Source: Chromatiales bacterium (GTDB lineage Bacteria > Pseudomonadota > Gammaproteobacteria > Chromatiales > Chromatiaceae). Taken from it: a stretch of DNA of 39,864 bases. A model generated the notes under the pieces. It ran no database searches. It worked only from the letters and a program-made list of their open reading frames with translations, and had not been told where the DNA came from. Positions 24,893 to 37,690 of the stretch are shown here, in pieces. The stretch spans positions 1 through 39,864 of the forward strand of contig JANQEV010000009.1 in NCBI GenBank assembly GCA_028278145.1, written 5' to 3'. Each line of letters opens with the position of its first letter. The first letter of the stretch is position 1. Position numbers and translations under genes: made by a program.

Positions 24893-26523
24893 AGGGTCTG
24901 GGCGGTAACGTCTACGAACAGCTTCAGGTTCTGTCCGGCCTTCAGGTATTTACCCTCAATGGTGTTCCAGCGCTTGAGGTCTGCCACCCCGACCTTGAAA
25001 CGCTCAGCAATCCTCGCCAGTGAGTCTCCATCTCGGACCTTATAGTGCACAGAGTTGGTGGTGCTGGGTGGTTTTACATCCATAATCGCTGGAAGCTGAG
25101 CGGTTTGACTGGACTTGATGTTCTTCTTATCAACCCAGACCACCAGCTTCTGGCCCAGGCTAAGGGGATCGCGTGGCGCCATGCCGTTCCACTTGGCCAA
25201 CTTGGAATGGCTGACCTTATAGTTCTTTGCCAGATCCCAGAAGGTGTCTCCTGGTTTGACGGTATGGACAATGCGTGTGCCCTTGCGCTTTCTGCTCTGA
25301 ATACGTTGTTTCCGCTTGTCAGCACTTAGGGCGTAGTGGTCCAGTGACTTGGTGGACATAGGGATGACCAGATGCTTGCCGGCACGGATACTATTATTGC
25401 CTAGTTTGTTGGCCTGTTTCAGCAGGGCAGTGGTGGTACCGTGCTTTTCAGCGATAGTACTCAGGCTGTCACCACTGCGTACTTTGTAACGTTTCCAGTG
25501 GATGCGTTTTTCTGGATCAAGCTTCGCCAGTTTTTTGCTGAAGCTATCGCACTTTTTCACTGGCAGAATAAGACGGTGGGGGCCATCTGGGGCCGTGGCC
25601 CAGCGGTTGAAACCAGGATTGAGACGATACAGGTTATCTGTGGACATTCCGGCCATGTCTGCAGCAACGGCCAGGTCCAGTTGAGAGCCTATGTCCACTG
25701 AAGCAAAGTATGGTTCATCAGGCATGGGCTTCAATGAAATCCCGTATTTCTCGGGAGTGCGGATTACCTGGGTCAGGGCCAGCAGCCGTGGCACATAGTT
25801 GCGGGTTTCCCTGGGTAGTTTTAGTGACCAGTAATCGGTAGGCTCGCCCTTACGCTTGTTTTTAGTAATTGCACGTGACACCGTGCCAGCGCCAGAGTTG
25901 TAGGCGGCCAGGGCCAGGTGCCAGTCCCCATTGAAGCGCTTGGCCAATGCCTCCAGGTAATCCAAAGCCGCATGGGTAGAGGCAACTACGTCGCGTCTGC
26001 CGTCATACCACCAGTTCTGTTTCAGCTTAAAGTGGCGCCCGGTAGCAGGTATGAACTGCCATAGGCCTGCGGCCCGGCCGTGGGAGTATGCAAAAGGCCG
26101 GTAGGCACTTTCTACCGCTGGTAGCAGTACCAGCTCGGTAGGCAGCCCACGCTGTTTCGCCTGCTCCAGGATAAAGTGGATATAGGGCCGGGAGCGTTTT
26201 TCCAGGCGCTTCAAATATGAAGGGTGTTTTTCAAGCCACTTGATGTGCTGGGTTATGCGTTTATTTTCAGGCTGTTCCATGCTGAAACCATTGCGCACCC
26301 GATCCCACAGATCTCTGTCCTGAACCTGCTCTGGCTCCTGGGGATCCATACTGTTGGAAGCAACATCAGGCTTGGCTGCGGTACCAAGCTGTATCTTTTT
26401 CGCAGTAGTCGGGGTGGTATTGCTGGCCGTGTCGCCTTTCAGCAATAGCTCTGAGTTGCATCCGGAAAGCAACAGGGCTGCAGTTAGGGCAAGAGACAGG
26501 GGGAATAGATGGCGAGTTTTCAT
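24889..26523 (-). CDS. mltD: Membrane-bound lytic murein transglycosylase D with three LysM domains
   Basis: Lipoprotein of 544 residues (L-S-G-C, lipidated C22). The lysozyme-like SLT domain spans about 110-260 with catalytic E138 (L-P-A-V-E-S-A-Y) and the G-L-W-Q-F-I-P family segment. Three LysM repeats follow (about 340-385, 415-460, 490-537), which bind peptidoglycan glycan strands. It cleaves the glycan backbone to give 1,6-anhydromuropeptides. Divergent from the yafS-like methyltransferase gene; in many gammaproteobacteria gloB sits between these two, but it is missing here. Confidence 0.95.
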   Translation of the reverse strand: MKTRHLFPLSLALTAALLLSGCNSELLLKGDTASNTTPTTAKKIQLGTAAKPDVASNSMDPQEPEQVQDRDLWDRVRNGFSMEQPENKRITQHIKWLEKHPSYLKRLEKRSRPYIHFILEQAKQRGLPTELVLLPAVESAYRPFAYSHGRAAGLWQFIPATGRHFKLKQNWWYDGRRDVVASTHAALDYLEALAKRFNGDWHLALAAYNSGAGTVSRAITKNKRKGEPTDYWSLKLPRETRNYVPRLLALTQVIRTPEKYGISLKPMPDEPYFASVDIGSQLDLAVAADMAGMSTDNLYRLNPGFNRWATAPDGPHRLILPVKKCDSFSKKLAKLDPEKRIHWKRYKVRSGDSLSTIAEKHGTTTALLKQANKLGNNSIRAGKHLVIPMSTKSLDHYALSADKRKQRIQSRKRKGTRIVHTVKPGDTFWDLAKNYKVSHSKLAKWNGMAPRDPLSLGQKLVVWVDKKNIKSSQTAQLPAIMDVKPPSTTNSVHYKVRDGDSLARIAERFKVGVADLKRWNTIEGKYLKAGQNLKLFVDVTAQTL

Positions 26524-26749
26524 ATAGTTCTGTTTTCCCCAAGTCCTAACTAGTTGTTTTAATGGCTAGATAAAAACACGAACCAAGAACTATACTGAAA
26601 ACGCCCCGGTTTTTCCAACATATTAACCCGGTGACCTGCACAAGAGATGTTGGGTTGGTGGGCTAATGAAACACCGCTGGCCTTCTGGCAATTTGGCAGT
26701 ATCATGGTTTCCAATAGTGCTCACACGTGGACAGGATTTTCTGATAAGT

Positions 26750-27523
26750 ATGAAAAAAAGACGTTTTTTTCAATCAGAACAAGAGCTTGCTCGCGACCTG
26801 CAGGATTGGTTTGGGCAATATCCTGGTCAAGGCTTTCTGGAGCAGGAGATTGAGTGCCTGAATGAGCTGTTGCCAAAGCTGTTTGGTTATTACCTGGTGC
26901 AACTGGGGATGGCTGGAAGCCTGGATCTGGCCTTGGAGAAGTGTCTGGTCGGAAGCCAACTGGTGCTGGCAGCCAACAGGGGGTCTGATCAGGTGAAGGT
27001 TGATGTCCAGGTGGAGCTTTCTCAGCTACCCATTGCAACAGATAGTGTGGATGCAGTACTGCTGCCCCACAGCCTGGATTTTTCCTCCGATCCACATCAG
27101 CTGTTACGGGAGGTGGAGCGGATACTGATTCCTGAGGGCCGTATTATTATTTCCGGGTTCAATCCCTGGAGTCTGTTTGGAGTGTATAAGCTGCTGTTGC
27201 AGCGTAAGGGAAAGATCCCCTGGTGCGCACAGTTTATCTCCATACGCCGCCTGCAGGATTGGCTACGGCTGCTGGATTTTGGTGTAGAGATAATCAAGCC
27301 AGTGATGTTCCGCCCGCCGCTGCAGAATCGGGCCATGATGAATCGGCTGCAGTTTCTGGAACAGATGGGACCTAAATACTGGCCGTTTTTTTCTGCGGGA
27401 TATGTAGTTCAGGCGGTAAAGAGAGTTTCACCCCTTACCCCGGTAATGCCATCCTGGAGAAGGCGGGCGCAGGTGTTGAGTGGTAAATTGATTGAACCAA
27501 CAACAAGAAACAATAGTGGTTGA
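26750..27523 (+). CDS. YafS-like putative SAM-dependent methyltransferase
   Basis: About 257 residues. The motif G-F-N-P-W-S and the D-P-H-Q-L-L-R-E-V-E-R-I-L segment match YafS and relatives, which are annotated class I methyltransferases. The usual glycine-rich SAM motif I is poorly kept (G-S-L-D-L-A-L region), as in YafS itself; activity is unproven. The start at ATG 26750 is preferred by homologue length, although no strong ribosome binding site is seen; ATG 26666 would add 28 unlikely residues. Followed 15 bp later by rnhA, part of a conserved mltD/yafS/rnhA/dnaQ neighbourhood. Confidence 0.75.
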   Translation: MKKRRFFQSEQELARDLQDWFGQYPGQGFLEQEIECLNELLPKLFGYYLVQLGMAGSLDLALEKCLVGSQLVLAANRGSDQVKVDVQVELSQLPIATDSVDAVLLPHSLDFSSDPHQLLREVERILIPEGRIIISGFNPWSLFGVYKLLLQRKGKIPWCAQFISIRRLQDWLRLLDFGVEIIKPVMFRPPLQNRAMMNRLQFLEQMGPKYWPFFSAGYVVQAVKRVSPLTPVMPSWRRRAQVLSGKLIEPTTRNNSG

Positions 27524-27538
27524 TGTTGAGAAATAACA

Positions 27539-27982
27539 ATGGTTGATAGAGTGGATATATTTACCGACGGGGCCTGTCGGGGCAATCCGGGCCCTGGAGG
27601 CTGGGGTGCGGTAATGCGTTTCCGTGGTAAGGAGAAACAGTTGTACGGGGGGGAGCCGGAGACCACCAACAATCGCATGGAGCTGAAAGCGGTGATAATG
27701 GCCCTGGAGGAGTTGACCCGTCCGGCAGCGGTACGTGTTACCACGGATTCTCAATATGTAAAGAAGGGCATTACCGAGTGGATCCATAACTGGAAGCGTA
27801 ATGGCTGGCGCACTGCGGCGAAGAAGCCGGTGAAAAACAGTGATCTGTGGCAGGAGCTGGATCAACTGGTGGCACAGCACGATGTGGCATGGGACTGGGT
27901 CAAGGGCCACAGTGGCCATCCGGAGAATGAATTGGCTGACACCCTGGCCAATAGAGGAATCGATGAAGCACCAAGCCTCTGA
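27539..27982 (+). CDS. rnhA: Ribonuclease HI
   Basis: Protein of 147 residues with all four catalytic acidic residues in the standard positions: D10 (F-T-D-G), E48 (R-M-E-L), D70 (T-T-D-S), D134 (E-L-A-D-T). The H124 of G-H-S-G is also present. Degrades the RNA strand of RNA-DNA hybrids at R-loops and Okazaki primers. Located directly before dnaQ as in E. coli, though there the two are divergent; here both are on the plus strand. Confidence 0.97.
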   Translation: MVDRVDIFTDGACRGNPGPGGWGAVMRFRGKEKQLYGGEPETTNNRMELKAVIMALEELTRPAAVRVTTDSQYVKKGITEWIHNWKRNGWRTAAKKPVKNSDLWQELDQLVAQHDVAWDWVKGHSGHPENELADTLANRGIDEAPSL

Positions 27983-28038
27983 ACGGTTCAGATAGCTACT
28001 CTGAGCTGTAATGAATCATTAAGGATTATGCATATAGC

Positions 28039-28755
28039 ATGCGACAAATAGTACTAGATACTGAAACCACCGGACTGGAGCCTAAACAGGGCCATAAGAT
28101 CATTGAGATCGGTTGTGTGGAACTGGTTGAGAGACGTCTTACAGGGAATGTCTTCCATCAATACCTGCAGCCAGACCGGGAGATAGATGCCGCGGCGGTA
28201 GAGATTCATGGGATCACCAATGATTTTCTGGCAGACAAGCCACGTTTTGGGGATATAGCCCAGGACTTTCTGGATTATGTATCCGGAGCAGAACTCATCA
28301 TACATAACGCACCCTTTGATGTGGGCTTCATCAACCATGAACTCTCTCTCCTGGGTGACAGCTGGGGAAGGCTGGAGAAACACTGCAGCGTAGTTGACAG
28401 CCTGGTGTTGGCGAAAAAGACCCACCCGGGACAGCGCAACAGCCTGGATGCCTTGTGTAAGCGTTACGAAATAGACAACAGTCACCGGGAACTGCATGGG
28501 GCCCTGTTGGATGCCGAGATCCTGTCAGATGTCTATCTGGCCATGACCGGGGGACAGGCAGCCCTGTTGCTGGATAGTTTTTCTTCTGGAGAAGATGGGA
28601 CTGAAGATAGCGGGATCAGGCGTATACCCAGCAATCGGCCAGCTCTAAAGGTGATTGCTGCGGACGAGCAGGAGCTACAGGCGCATAATCAGCGCCTGGA
28701 CGCCATTGATCAGGCAGGGGGATCGAGTGTTTGGCGAAACGGAGTTAAAGGCTAG
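28039..28755 (+). CDS. dnaQ: DNA polymerase III epsilon subunit (proofreading exonuclease)
   Basis: Protein of 238 residues. ExoI D-T-E-T-T-G-L at the N terminus (Asp and Glu metal ligands), ExoII H-N-A-P-F-D-V-G-F, and ExoIII with the histidine-type H-G-A-L-L-D-A-E. It removes mispaired bases during replication as part of the polymerase core. The C-terminal tail (about 185-238) is the flexible region that binds the alpha subunit. Its stop overlaps the end of the convergent FNR-like gene by four bases. Confidence 0.95.
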   Translation: MRQIVLDTETTGLEPKQGHKIIEIGCVELVERRLTGNVFHQYLQPDREIDAAAVEIHGITNDFLADKPRFGDIAQDFLDYVSGAELIIHNAPFDVGFINHELSLLGDSWGRLEKHCSVVDSLVLAKKTHPGQRNSLDALCKRYEIDNSHRELHGALLDAEILSDVYLAMTGGQAALLLDSFSSGEDGTEDSGIRRIPSNRPALKVIAADEQELQAHNQRLDAIDQAGGSSVWRNGVKG

Positions 28756-29510
28756 CCGTGTTGTTCCCGGCCACGCTGGTTGCCGCCACCGTTAAACAGC
28801 TGCTTGAGCCGATCCAGATCCTTGAGCTGAACATGCTTGCGTTCAACGTGCAGCAGCCCATCGTCATGGAACCTGGTAAACAGGCGGCTTACGGTCTCCA
28901 CTGCCAGCCCAAGATAGCTGCCGATGTCGTTGCGTGACATGCTGAGGTAGAAATCAGTGGCGGAGAAACCGCGTTTCTTAAAGCGGTTGGAAAAATCCAG
29001 CAGGAATCCAGCCAGACGCTCTTCAGCGTTTTTACTGCCCAGCAGGGTCAGCAGGTTGGTCTCTTGGAAGATCTCCTTGCTGAGGAGGCGATACATCTGG
29101 CGTTGCAGACCTGGAATGGCTGAACTCAACTCTTCCAGGCGATCAAATGGGATCTCGCAGACGGCTGATGTCTCCAGCGCCTTGGCAGAGCAGTGGTGTA
29201 CACCCTCTTCAATGGCATCCAGCCCAATCAGCTCTCCGGGCAGATAAAAACCGGTAATCTGATTATTGCCAGCTTCTTTCCTGGTGTAGGTCTTGATAGA
29301 TCCTGATTTGATGGCAAAGATGCTGCGGAAGGGATCTCCGGCGTGGAAAATATAATCGCCACGGTGCACCGGGCAGCAATGGGTTACCACCTGTTCGAAC
29401 ATCTCCAGCTCCTTGGCTCCCAGAAGCTCCGGGAGTACCAGAGAAGCTACGCTACAGATCTCGCAGCGCACCTTCTTGCTGTCGATGGATACAATTTTGT
29501 TATTAGCCAC
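28752..29510 (-). CDS. fnr: FNR-family transcription regulator lacking one cluster cysteine
   Basis: Protein of 252 residues, full-length match to FNR: cyclic-nucleotide-binding-like sensor domain, long dimer helix, and helix-turn-helix with E-T-V-S-R, the residues that read the TTGAT half-site. In E. coli the 4Fe-4S ligands are C20, C23, C29 and C122. Here the first two (C16, C19) and the last (C118) are present, but the C29 position is V25 (C-S-V-A-S-L-V-L-P). Additional cysteines at 45, 46 and 107 might substitute. Oxygen sensing through a standard cluster is therefore in doubt. Starts at GTG. A perfect FNR box lies 47 bases upstream, so it probably regulates itself. Divergent from pyrG. 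Confidence 0.85.
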   Translation of the reverse strand: MANNKIVSIDSKKVRCEICSVASLVLPELLGAKELEMFEQVVTHCCPVHRGDYIFHAGDPFRSIFAIKSGSIKTYTRKEAGNNQITGFYLPGELIGLDAIEEGVHHCSAKALETSAVCEIPFDRLEELSSAIPGLQRQMYRLLSKEIFQETNLLTLLGSKNAEERLAGFLLDFSNRFKKRGFSATDFYLSMSRNDIGSYLGLAVETVSRLFTRFHDDGLLHVERKHVQLKDLDRLKQLFNGGGNQRGREQHG

Positions 29511-33667
<4,157 letters not shown>

Positions 33668-33700
33668 CTCTATAGACTTAGTCAGCTAAAGCATGATTCT

Positions 33701-33830
33701 CGCCAAGACGCGAAGGACGCTAAGGAAAACAGTATTATTTCTGGAATTGGTTTTTCGGCGTGCTTGGCGTCTTTCCCTACATGGATGTAGGCAAGGGGTG
33801 TTAGCAAGACGCGAAAGCTTGGCGCGAATA
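33701..33830. repeat. Intergenic inverted repeats of the AAGACGCGAAGG type
   Basis: Left arm AAGACGCGAAGGACGC (33705-33720); opposite arm GCGTGCTTGGCGTCTTT (33758-33774), whose complement is AAAGACGCCAAGCACGC. A third copy-like segment, AAGACGCGAAAGCTTGGCGC, is at 33806-33825. A perfect small palindrome, CCTACAT-GG-ATGTAGG, is at 33776-33791. Same family as 9442-9460 and 12905-12980. It fills the gap between eno and ftsB, which are usually close. Confidence 0.65.
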
Positions 33831-33894
33831 AGAGAATATAATCCTAACAGCCTGAATTGGCGGCTTAAGATACGGTATCAGCAATAATTGAAAT

Positions 33895-34185
33895 ATGCGC
33901 ATTCTTATCGGGATCTTAATACTTCTACTGCTGGTGCTTCAGTACCACCTCTGGGTGGGGGAGGGGAGTCTGGCTGAGGTACATGCCTTGCGGCAGGAAG
34001 TTGAGACCCAGAAGGCGGATCTGGAAATCTTGCAACAACGTAACAATGCCCTGCGTGCCGAGGTGAAAGACCTAAAAAAAGGTCTGGACGCGGTGGAGGA
34101 ACGGGCTCGCAGCGAGTTGGGTATGATTCGGGATAACGAAGAGTTTTATCAGATCATCGATGCCCCGAAGAAGGAGTCCAAATGA
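33895..34185 (+). CDS. ftsB: Cell division protein FtsB
   Basis: Protein of 96 residues: one N-terminal membrane helix (about 3-20), then a coiled coil (about 28-75) with heptad hydrophobics and the family tail E-R-A-R-S-E-L-G-M-I. It forms the FtsQLB complex that activates septal peptidoglycan synthesis. Overlaps ispD by four bases, the usual gammaproteobacterial order. Confidence 0.95.
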   Translation: MRILIGILILLLLVLQYHLWVGEGSLAEVHALRQEVETQKADLEILQQRNNALRAEVKDLKKGLDAVEERARSELGMIRDNEEFYQIIDAPKKESK

Positions 34186-34889
34186 GCCAGGTGCGTTACT
34201 GGGCGGTGGTTCCGGCTGCAGGTGTGGGTCGCAGGATGGGAAGTGATATCCCCAAACAGTATCTATCTCTCAATGGCCGGCCGGTAATCGAACATACTCT
34301 GAACACCCTCCTTAGCTGCCCACGTTTGGAAGGGGTCTATGTAGCCATCTCTCCTGGCGATGAGTGGTGGTCAGAGCTGGCCATAGCAGACAATCCAAGG
34401 GTGGTACGAGTGGATGGTGGGGCTGAGCGTTCCCATTCGGTACTCAATGCCTTGCAGTTTATGCAACCCACTGCAGCAGCAGAAGATGATTGGGTGCTGG
34501 TACATGATGCAGCTAGACCCTGCCTGCGCCAGGAGGATCTGAATGCTCTTATTGATCAGGTAAAAGACCATCCGGTTGGCGGTCTGCTGGGGGTGCCGGT
34601 ACGTGACACCATGAAGAGAACAGTGGATGGTGCAAGTGTATCTGAAACGGTGGTGCGTGAGGGATTGTGGCACGCATATACACCCCAGATGTTTCGTCTT
34701 GGAACCCTGCGCCAGGCCCTGGAACAGGCCCAGGCCAATGGTTTTGTCATTACCGATGATGCCAGCGCCATTGAACTTGCAGGTATGGCACCACTGATGG
34801 TTGATGGCCATGATGATAATATTAAGATTACCCGCCCGGAGGATCTTGCCCTGGCGGAGTTTTATCTGAAATATCAGGAGGCGCTGTGA
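34182..34889 (+). CDS. ispD: 2-C-methyl-D-erythritol 4-phosphate cytidylyltransferase
   Basis: Protein of 235 residues. Nucleotide-binding start [10 protein letters not shown] with the conserved K-Q-Y-L, then H-D-A-A-R-P and the C-terminal D-D-N-I-K-I-T segment. Third step of the MEP isoprenoid pathway: MEP plus CTP to CDP-ME. Overlaps ftsB and abuts ispF, so the three are one operon. Its CTP could come from the nearby pyrG product. Confidence 0.96.
   Translation: MSQVRYWAVVPAAGVGRRMGSDIPKQYLSLNGRPVIEHTLNTLLSCPRLEGVYVAISPGDEWWSELAIADNPRVVRVDGGAERSHSVLNALQFMQPTAAAEDDWVLVHDAARPCLRQEDLNALIDQVKDHPVGGLLGVPVRDTMKRTVDGASVSETVVREGLWHAYTPQMFRLGTLRQALEQAQANGFVITDDASAIELAGMAPLMVDGHDDNIKITRPEDLALAEFYLKYQEAL
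34876..34881 (+). promoter_or_regulatory. Ribosome binding site that sets the ispF start
   Basis: AGGAGG, seven bases before ATG 34889. It favours the ATG over the GTG at 34886, which would leave only four bases of spacing. Confidence 0.7.
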
Positions 34890-35359
34890 TGCGTGTGGGA
34901 CACGGTTATGATGCCCATCGTCTTGGTCTTGGGTTGCGTTTAGTTTTGGGCGGGGTTGAGATAGAGCACGATCGTGGACTTGTTGCTCATTCCGATGGAG
35001 ATGTTCTGATCCACGCCCTATGCGATGCTATCCTGGGGGCTGCTGCCATGGGTGACATAGGTAAGCACTTCCCTGATACCAGCTATGACCTGAAGGGGAT
35101 CGATAGCCGCATCCTGCTGCGTAAGGTGATACAGATGATTCATGGTAAAAAGTACTCCATATTGAACGCGGATATGACCATCATTGCCCAGGCACCCAAG
35201 TTGGCACCCCATATCGATAGCATGCGGAGCAATATTGCTGAGGATCTGCGGGTTACGGAAAGTCAGATAAACATCAAGGCTACCACCACTGAAGGCATGG
35301 GCTATGCTGGGCGTGGTGAAGGCATAGCCGCGCATGCAGTGGTACTACTGAGTGGATGA
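34889..35359 (+). CDS. ispF: 2-C-methyl-D-erythritol 2,4-cyclodiphosphate synthase
   Basis: Protein of 156 residues beginning [11 protein letters not shown], with zinc ligands D8 and H10, and the family segments [14 protein letters not shown] and T-T-T-E-G-M-G. Trimeric enzyme that cyclises CDP-ME 2-phosphate to MEcPP in the MEP pathway. The start overlaps the ispD stop by one base. The stop overlaps the truD start region. Confidence 0.96.
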   Translation: MRVGHGYDAHRLGLGLRLVLGGVEIEHDRGLVAHSDGDVLIHALCDAILGAAAMGDIGKHFPDTSYDLKGIDSRILLRKVIQMIHGKKYSILNADMTIIAQAPKLAPHIDSMRSNIAEDLRVTESQINIKATTTEGMGYAGRGEGIAAHAVVLLSG

Positions 35360-36401
35360 AGTACCAACCTCCAGGTTTTCTCCGTTAGCCGATTTCCCCC
35401 ATGCCCTGGGTAGACCCCAGGCCAGCGCCGTAATCCGTAATCGACCGGAAGATTTTCAGGTGGATGAAGTGCTGGGCTTTCAGCCGGTAGGTGAAGGCGA
35501 ACATGTACTTTTACGTCTGCGCAAGCGCAACACCAATACTGAATGGCTGGCCAAACAGCTGGCGGAATTTGCCGCAGTGCCAGTTAGAGATGTGAGTTAT
35601 GCCGGTCTCAAGGATCGCAATGCCGTAACCAGCCAGTGGTTCTCGGTGCGGTTGCCTGTCACCCAGGATCTGGATTGGAGTAGACTGGAGTCGGATGAAA
35701 TTCAACTGCTGGAGGCGGTGCGGCACCGGCGCAAGCTGCGACGTGGGGCGCTGGCCCAGAACAGATTTCGCCTCCGACTGCGGAAACTGGTGGCTGACAG
35801 TGATGAGTTGCAGAGGCGACTGCAACAGATCTCCCTCCAGGGTGTCCCCAACTATTTTGGAGAACAGCGCTTTGGGCACGATGGCAATAACCTAATTATG
35901 GTTGAGCGCCTGTTCAGTGGTGAACTGAAAAAGGTGGTCCGGCATAAACGCAGTATGTATCTCTCCGCTGCCCGCTCCTACCTGTTTAATCATGTTCTGG
36001 GCCAGCGGCTGGAGCAAGGCAACTGGAACCAGGCCCTGCCTGGAGACATCATGCAACTGGATGGTAGTGGCTCGCACTTTTCAGTTACAGAGATAGATGA
36101 AACTATCCAGCAACGGGTTACAGACCTGGATATCCATCCTACCGGTCCCCTCTGGGGTAGAGGTGAGCCTAAGGTAACAGGCGCAGTTGCGGAGCTGGAG
36201 CAGGCAGTGTCCCAGCGCCATGTCCACTGGTTGGATGGCCTGAAAAGATTTGGTCTCAACCATGATAGACGGGCACTGCGTGCCAGGGTGATCTACTTAC
36301 AATGGAACTGGTTGAACCCTGGTGACCTGGAGCTGGAGTTTGGGCTCCATCCAGGTAGCTATGCCACCATGGTATTGCGGGAACTGGTCAGAGTACGCTA
36401 G
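35352..36401 (+). CDS. truD: tRNA pseudouridine(13) synthase
   Basis: Protein of 349 residues, TruD family, with catalytic D88 in [10 protein letters not shown] and the conserved [10 protein letters not shown] and W-N-W segments. It modifies U13 in tRNA-Glu. The GTG at 35352 overlaps the ispF stop by eight bases; it is the only in-frame start before the first conserved block, and no strong ribosome binding site is visible. Ends three bases before the convergent thioredoxin-like gene. Confidence 0.93.
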   Translation: MDEVPTSRFSPLADFPHALGRPQASAVIRNRPEDFQVDEVLGFQPVGEGEHVLLRLRKRNTNTEWLAKQLAEFAAVPVRDVSYAGLKDRNAVTSQWFSVRLPVTQDLDWSRLESDEIQLLEAVRHRRKLRRGALAQNRFRLRLRKLVADSDELQRRLQQISLQGVPNYFGEQRFGHDGNNLIMVERLFSGELKKVVRHKRSMYLSAARSYLFNHVLGQRLEQGNWNQALPGDIMQLDGSGSHFSVTEIDETIQQRVTDLDIHPTGPLWGRGEPKVTGAVAELEQAVSQRHVHWLDGLKRFGLNHDRRALRARVIYLQWNWLNPGDLELEFGLHPGSYATMVLRELVRVR

Positions 36402-36404
36402 AAC

Positions 36405-36956
36405 TTAGCTGCTGTCTTGCACAGGCTCATCCAGTAGTTTTTGAATAAACTGTTCCACCAGTTCTGGTTTAAACCCCCCGAAGTGTTGAAAACGGACATT
36501 TCCATATTTGTCGATTATGGCCATCTCTGGGGTTCCGCGGGTACGGTAGCGTCGCATGGTTTCGGGTATCTCACTGCTACCCTTATGCCTGTCTACACCA
36601 ACCAACCGCTGTATGTTCTTCTCCTTTAGAAATTCACGCAAACGTTGGGTAGTTTGATAATCATGTCCCTCAAATACGGTGTGGATGCTCAGCATAGCCA
36701 ACCTGCCAGAGGCGATCTCAGTGGAGAACTTTTGCTCCCAGTGCTCCATCAAGGGCAGAGAGAAGTTGTTACAGCCGGGGCACCAGAGCTGGAAAAACTC
36801 AACTACCACTACTTTGCCGCCAAGTTGTGACAGGGTAACTCCCTGGCCATTGATCCATTCTGAAATATCCCACTCCGGGGCTTTACGGCTGTTGGCATGG
36901 AGCATGCTGCTGGAAAGCAGGAGTGCAAGGGAGATCAGCAAGGCGATTTTTTTCAT
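36405..36956 (-). CDS. Exported thioredoxin-like (TlpA/ResA-type) protein
   Basis: Protein of 183 residues with a signal peptide. The thioredoxin fold carries an active-site C59-P-G-C62 (L-W-C-P-G-C) and the cis-proline T-P-E after R-T-R-G. The C-P-G-C sequence and the alkyl-hydroperoxide-type layout fit the TlpA/ResA group of periplasmic thiol oxidoreductases, which reduce disulfides in the envelope. The partner is unknown. It is divergent, with 285 bp between starts, from the DsrC-like gene, which might indicate a shared redox or sulfur role. Confidence 0.85.
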   Translation of the reverse strand: MKKIALLISLALLLSSSMLHANSRKAPEWDISEWINGQGVTLSQLGGKVVVVEFFQLWCPGCNNFSLPLMEHWEQKFSTEIASGRLAMLSIHTVFEGHDYQTTQRLREFLKEKNIQRLVGVDRHKGSSEIPETMRRYRTRGTPEMAIIDKYGNVRFQHFGGFKPELVEQFIQKLLDEPVQDSS

Positions 36957-37241
36957 GTGTTTGATCCAGGCAATTTATGGTCATTAGGCATAGTACGCAG
37001 GAGACATGATCGTGGATTCAAAAAATATGATTTTGTTTGGGTGTGGTGGTTGGTTAACTGCTGGATTAATGCATTAGTATATATAAACCTAGTGAAATAG
37101 TATGGATATATCTTCTGTTTGAGCTACATTTCTAAACAGAGGGGTTTATCTCCCGTGTTTCCGGATATGTCAGTCCCGGTCAACTAATAAGAAGCTGCTG
37201 TTTTGATTTGATACTCGACACTAATCAGAGGAGGAAGTCTT
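36957..37241. other. Divergent regulatory region, long leader of the DsrC-like gene
   Basis: 285 bases, A+T-rich. No small ORF is supported. No clear promoter hexamer pair is found. The leader before the DsrC-like gene ends in a very strong ribosome binding site. Confidence 0.35.
37228..37234 (+). promoter_or_regulatory. Strong ribosome binding site of the DsrC-like gene
   Basis: GAGGAGG, seven bases before ATG 37242, the best Shine-Dalgarno match noticed in the window. With the strong terminator after the gene it suggests high expression of a single-gene transcript. Confidence 0.8.
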
Positions 37242-37595
37242 ATGGTTATAAATGTTGCTGGCAGGTCCATACCTGCAGATGAAGAGGGTTTTCTGCTCAA
37301 TCCAGCGGATTGGTCAGAAGAGGTGGCGGATGCTATAGCCGAGAGCGAGGGCTATGAGTTGAAGGATGATCACAAAGGATTGGTAGATTATTTCCGTGAG
37401 TATTATGCAGAGAATGAGACCCATCCCACCATGCATATCATTGTCAAGGAGATTGGTGGAAGTCTTGGCAAGAACTTTCATGATCATAAGGTGCTGGCAA
37501 ATCACCTGTATAAGATTTTTCCTAGTGAACCTATTGCCGAGTTATGCAAGCTGGCTGGGTTGCCAAAACCTCTCCCAAGTGAACGTGAAGGGTAG
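37242..37595 (+). CDS. DsrC/TusE-family protein lacking the penultimate-type cysteine
   Basis: Protein of 117 residues, aligning with DsrC and TusE: G-F-L-L-N-P-A-D-W near the start and C-K-L-A-G-L-P-K-P near the end. DsrC carries sulfur from sulfite reductase on two C-terminal cysteines 11 residues apart; TusE (tRNA 2-thiouridine relay) keeps only the second (Cys A). This protein keeps the first (Cys B position, C102) but has S113 where Cys A belongs, and the tail ends S-E-R-E-G instead of the usual C-x. It therefore cannot form the DsrC trisulfide or act like TusE in the standard way. A regulatory or alternative carrier role is possible. No dsr or tus genes are adjacent. Confidence 0.85.
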   Translation: MVINVAGRSIPADEEGFLLNPADWSEEVADAIAESEGYELKDDHKGLVDYFREYYAENETHPTMHIIVKEIGGSLGKNFHDHKVLANHLYKIFPSEPIAELCKLAGLPKPLPSEREG

Positions 37596-37613
37596 TTCTA
37601 TTCTGTCTAAATA

Positions 37614-37650
37614 CCACTGCGAGTAGGCTGCGACTCGCAGTGGTTTTTTT
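37614..37650 (+). terminator. Strong rho-independent terminator
   Basis: Perfect 11-base stem CCACTGCGAGT (37614-37624) with ACTCGCAGTGG (37633-37643), an 8-base loop and seven Ts. It ends the DsrC-like transcript. The stem could also serve the convergent smr gene, although the T-run on that strand is poor. Confidence 0.92.
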
Positions 37651-37690
37651 ATTGCTGTCTGGAAGAAAATAATACCGCGATAGGGCTGAT

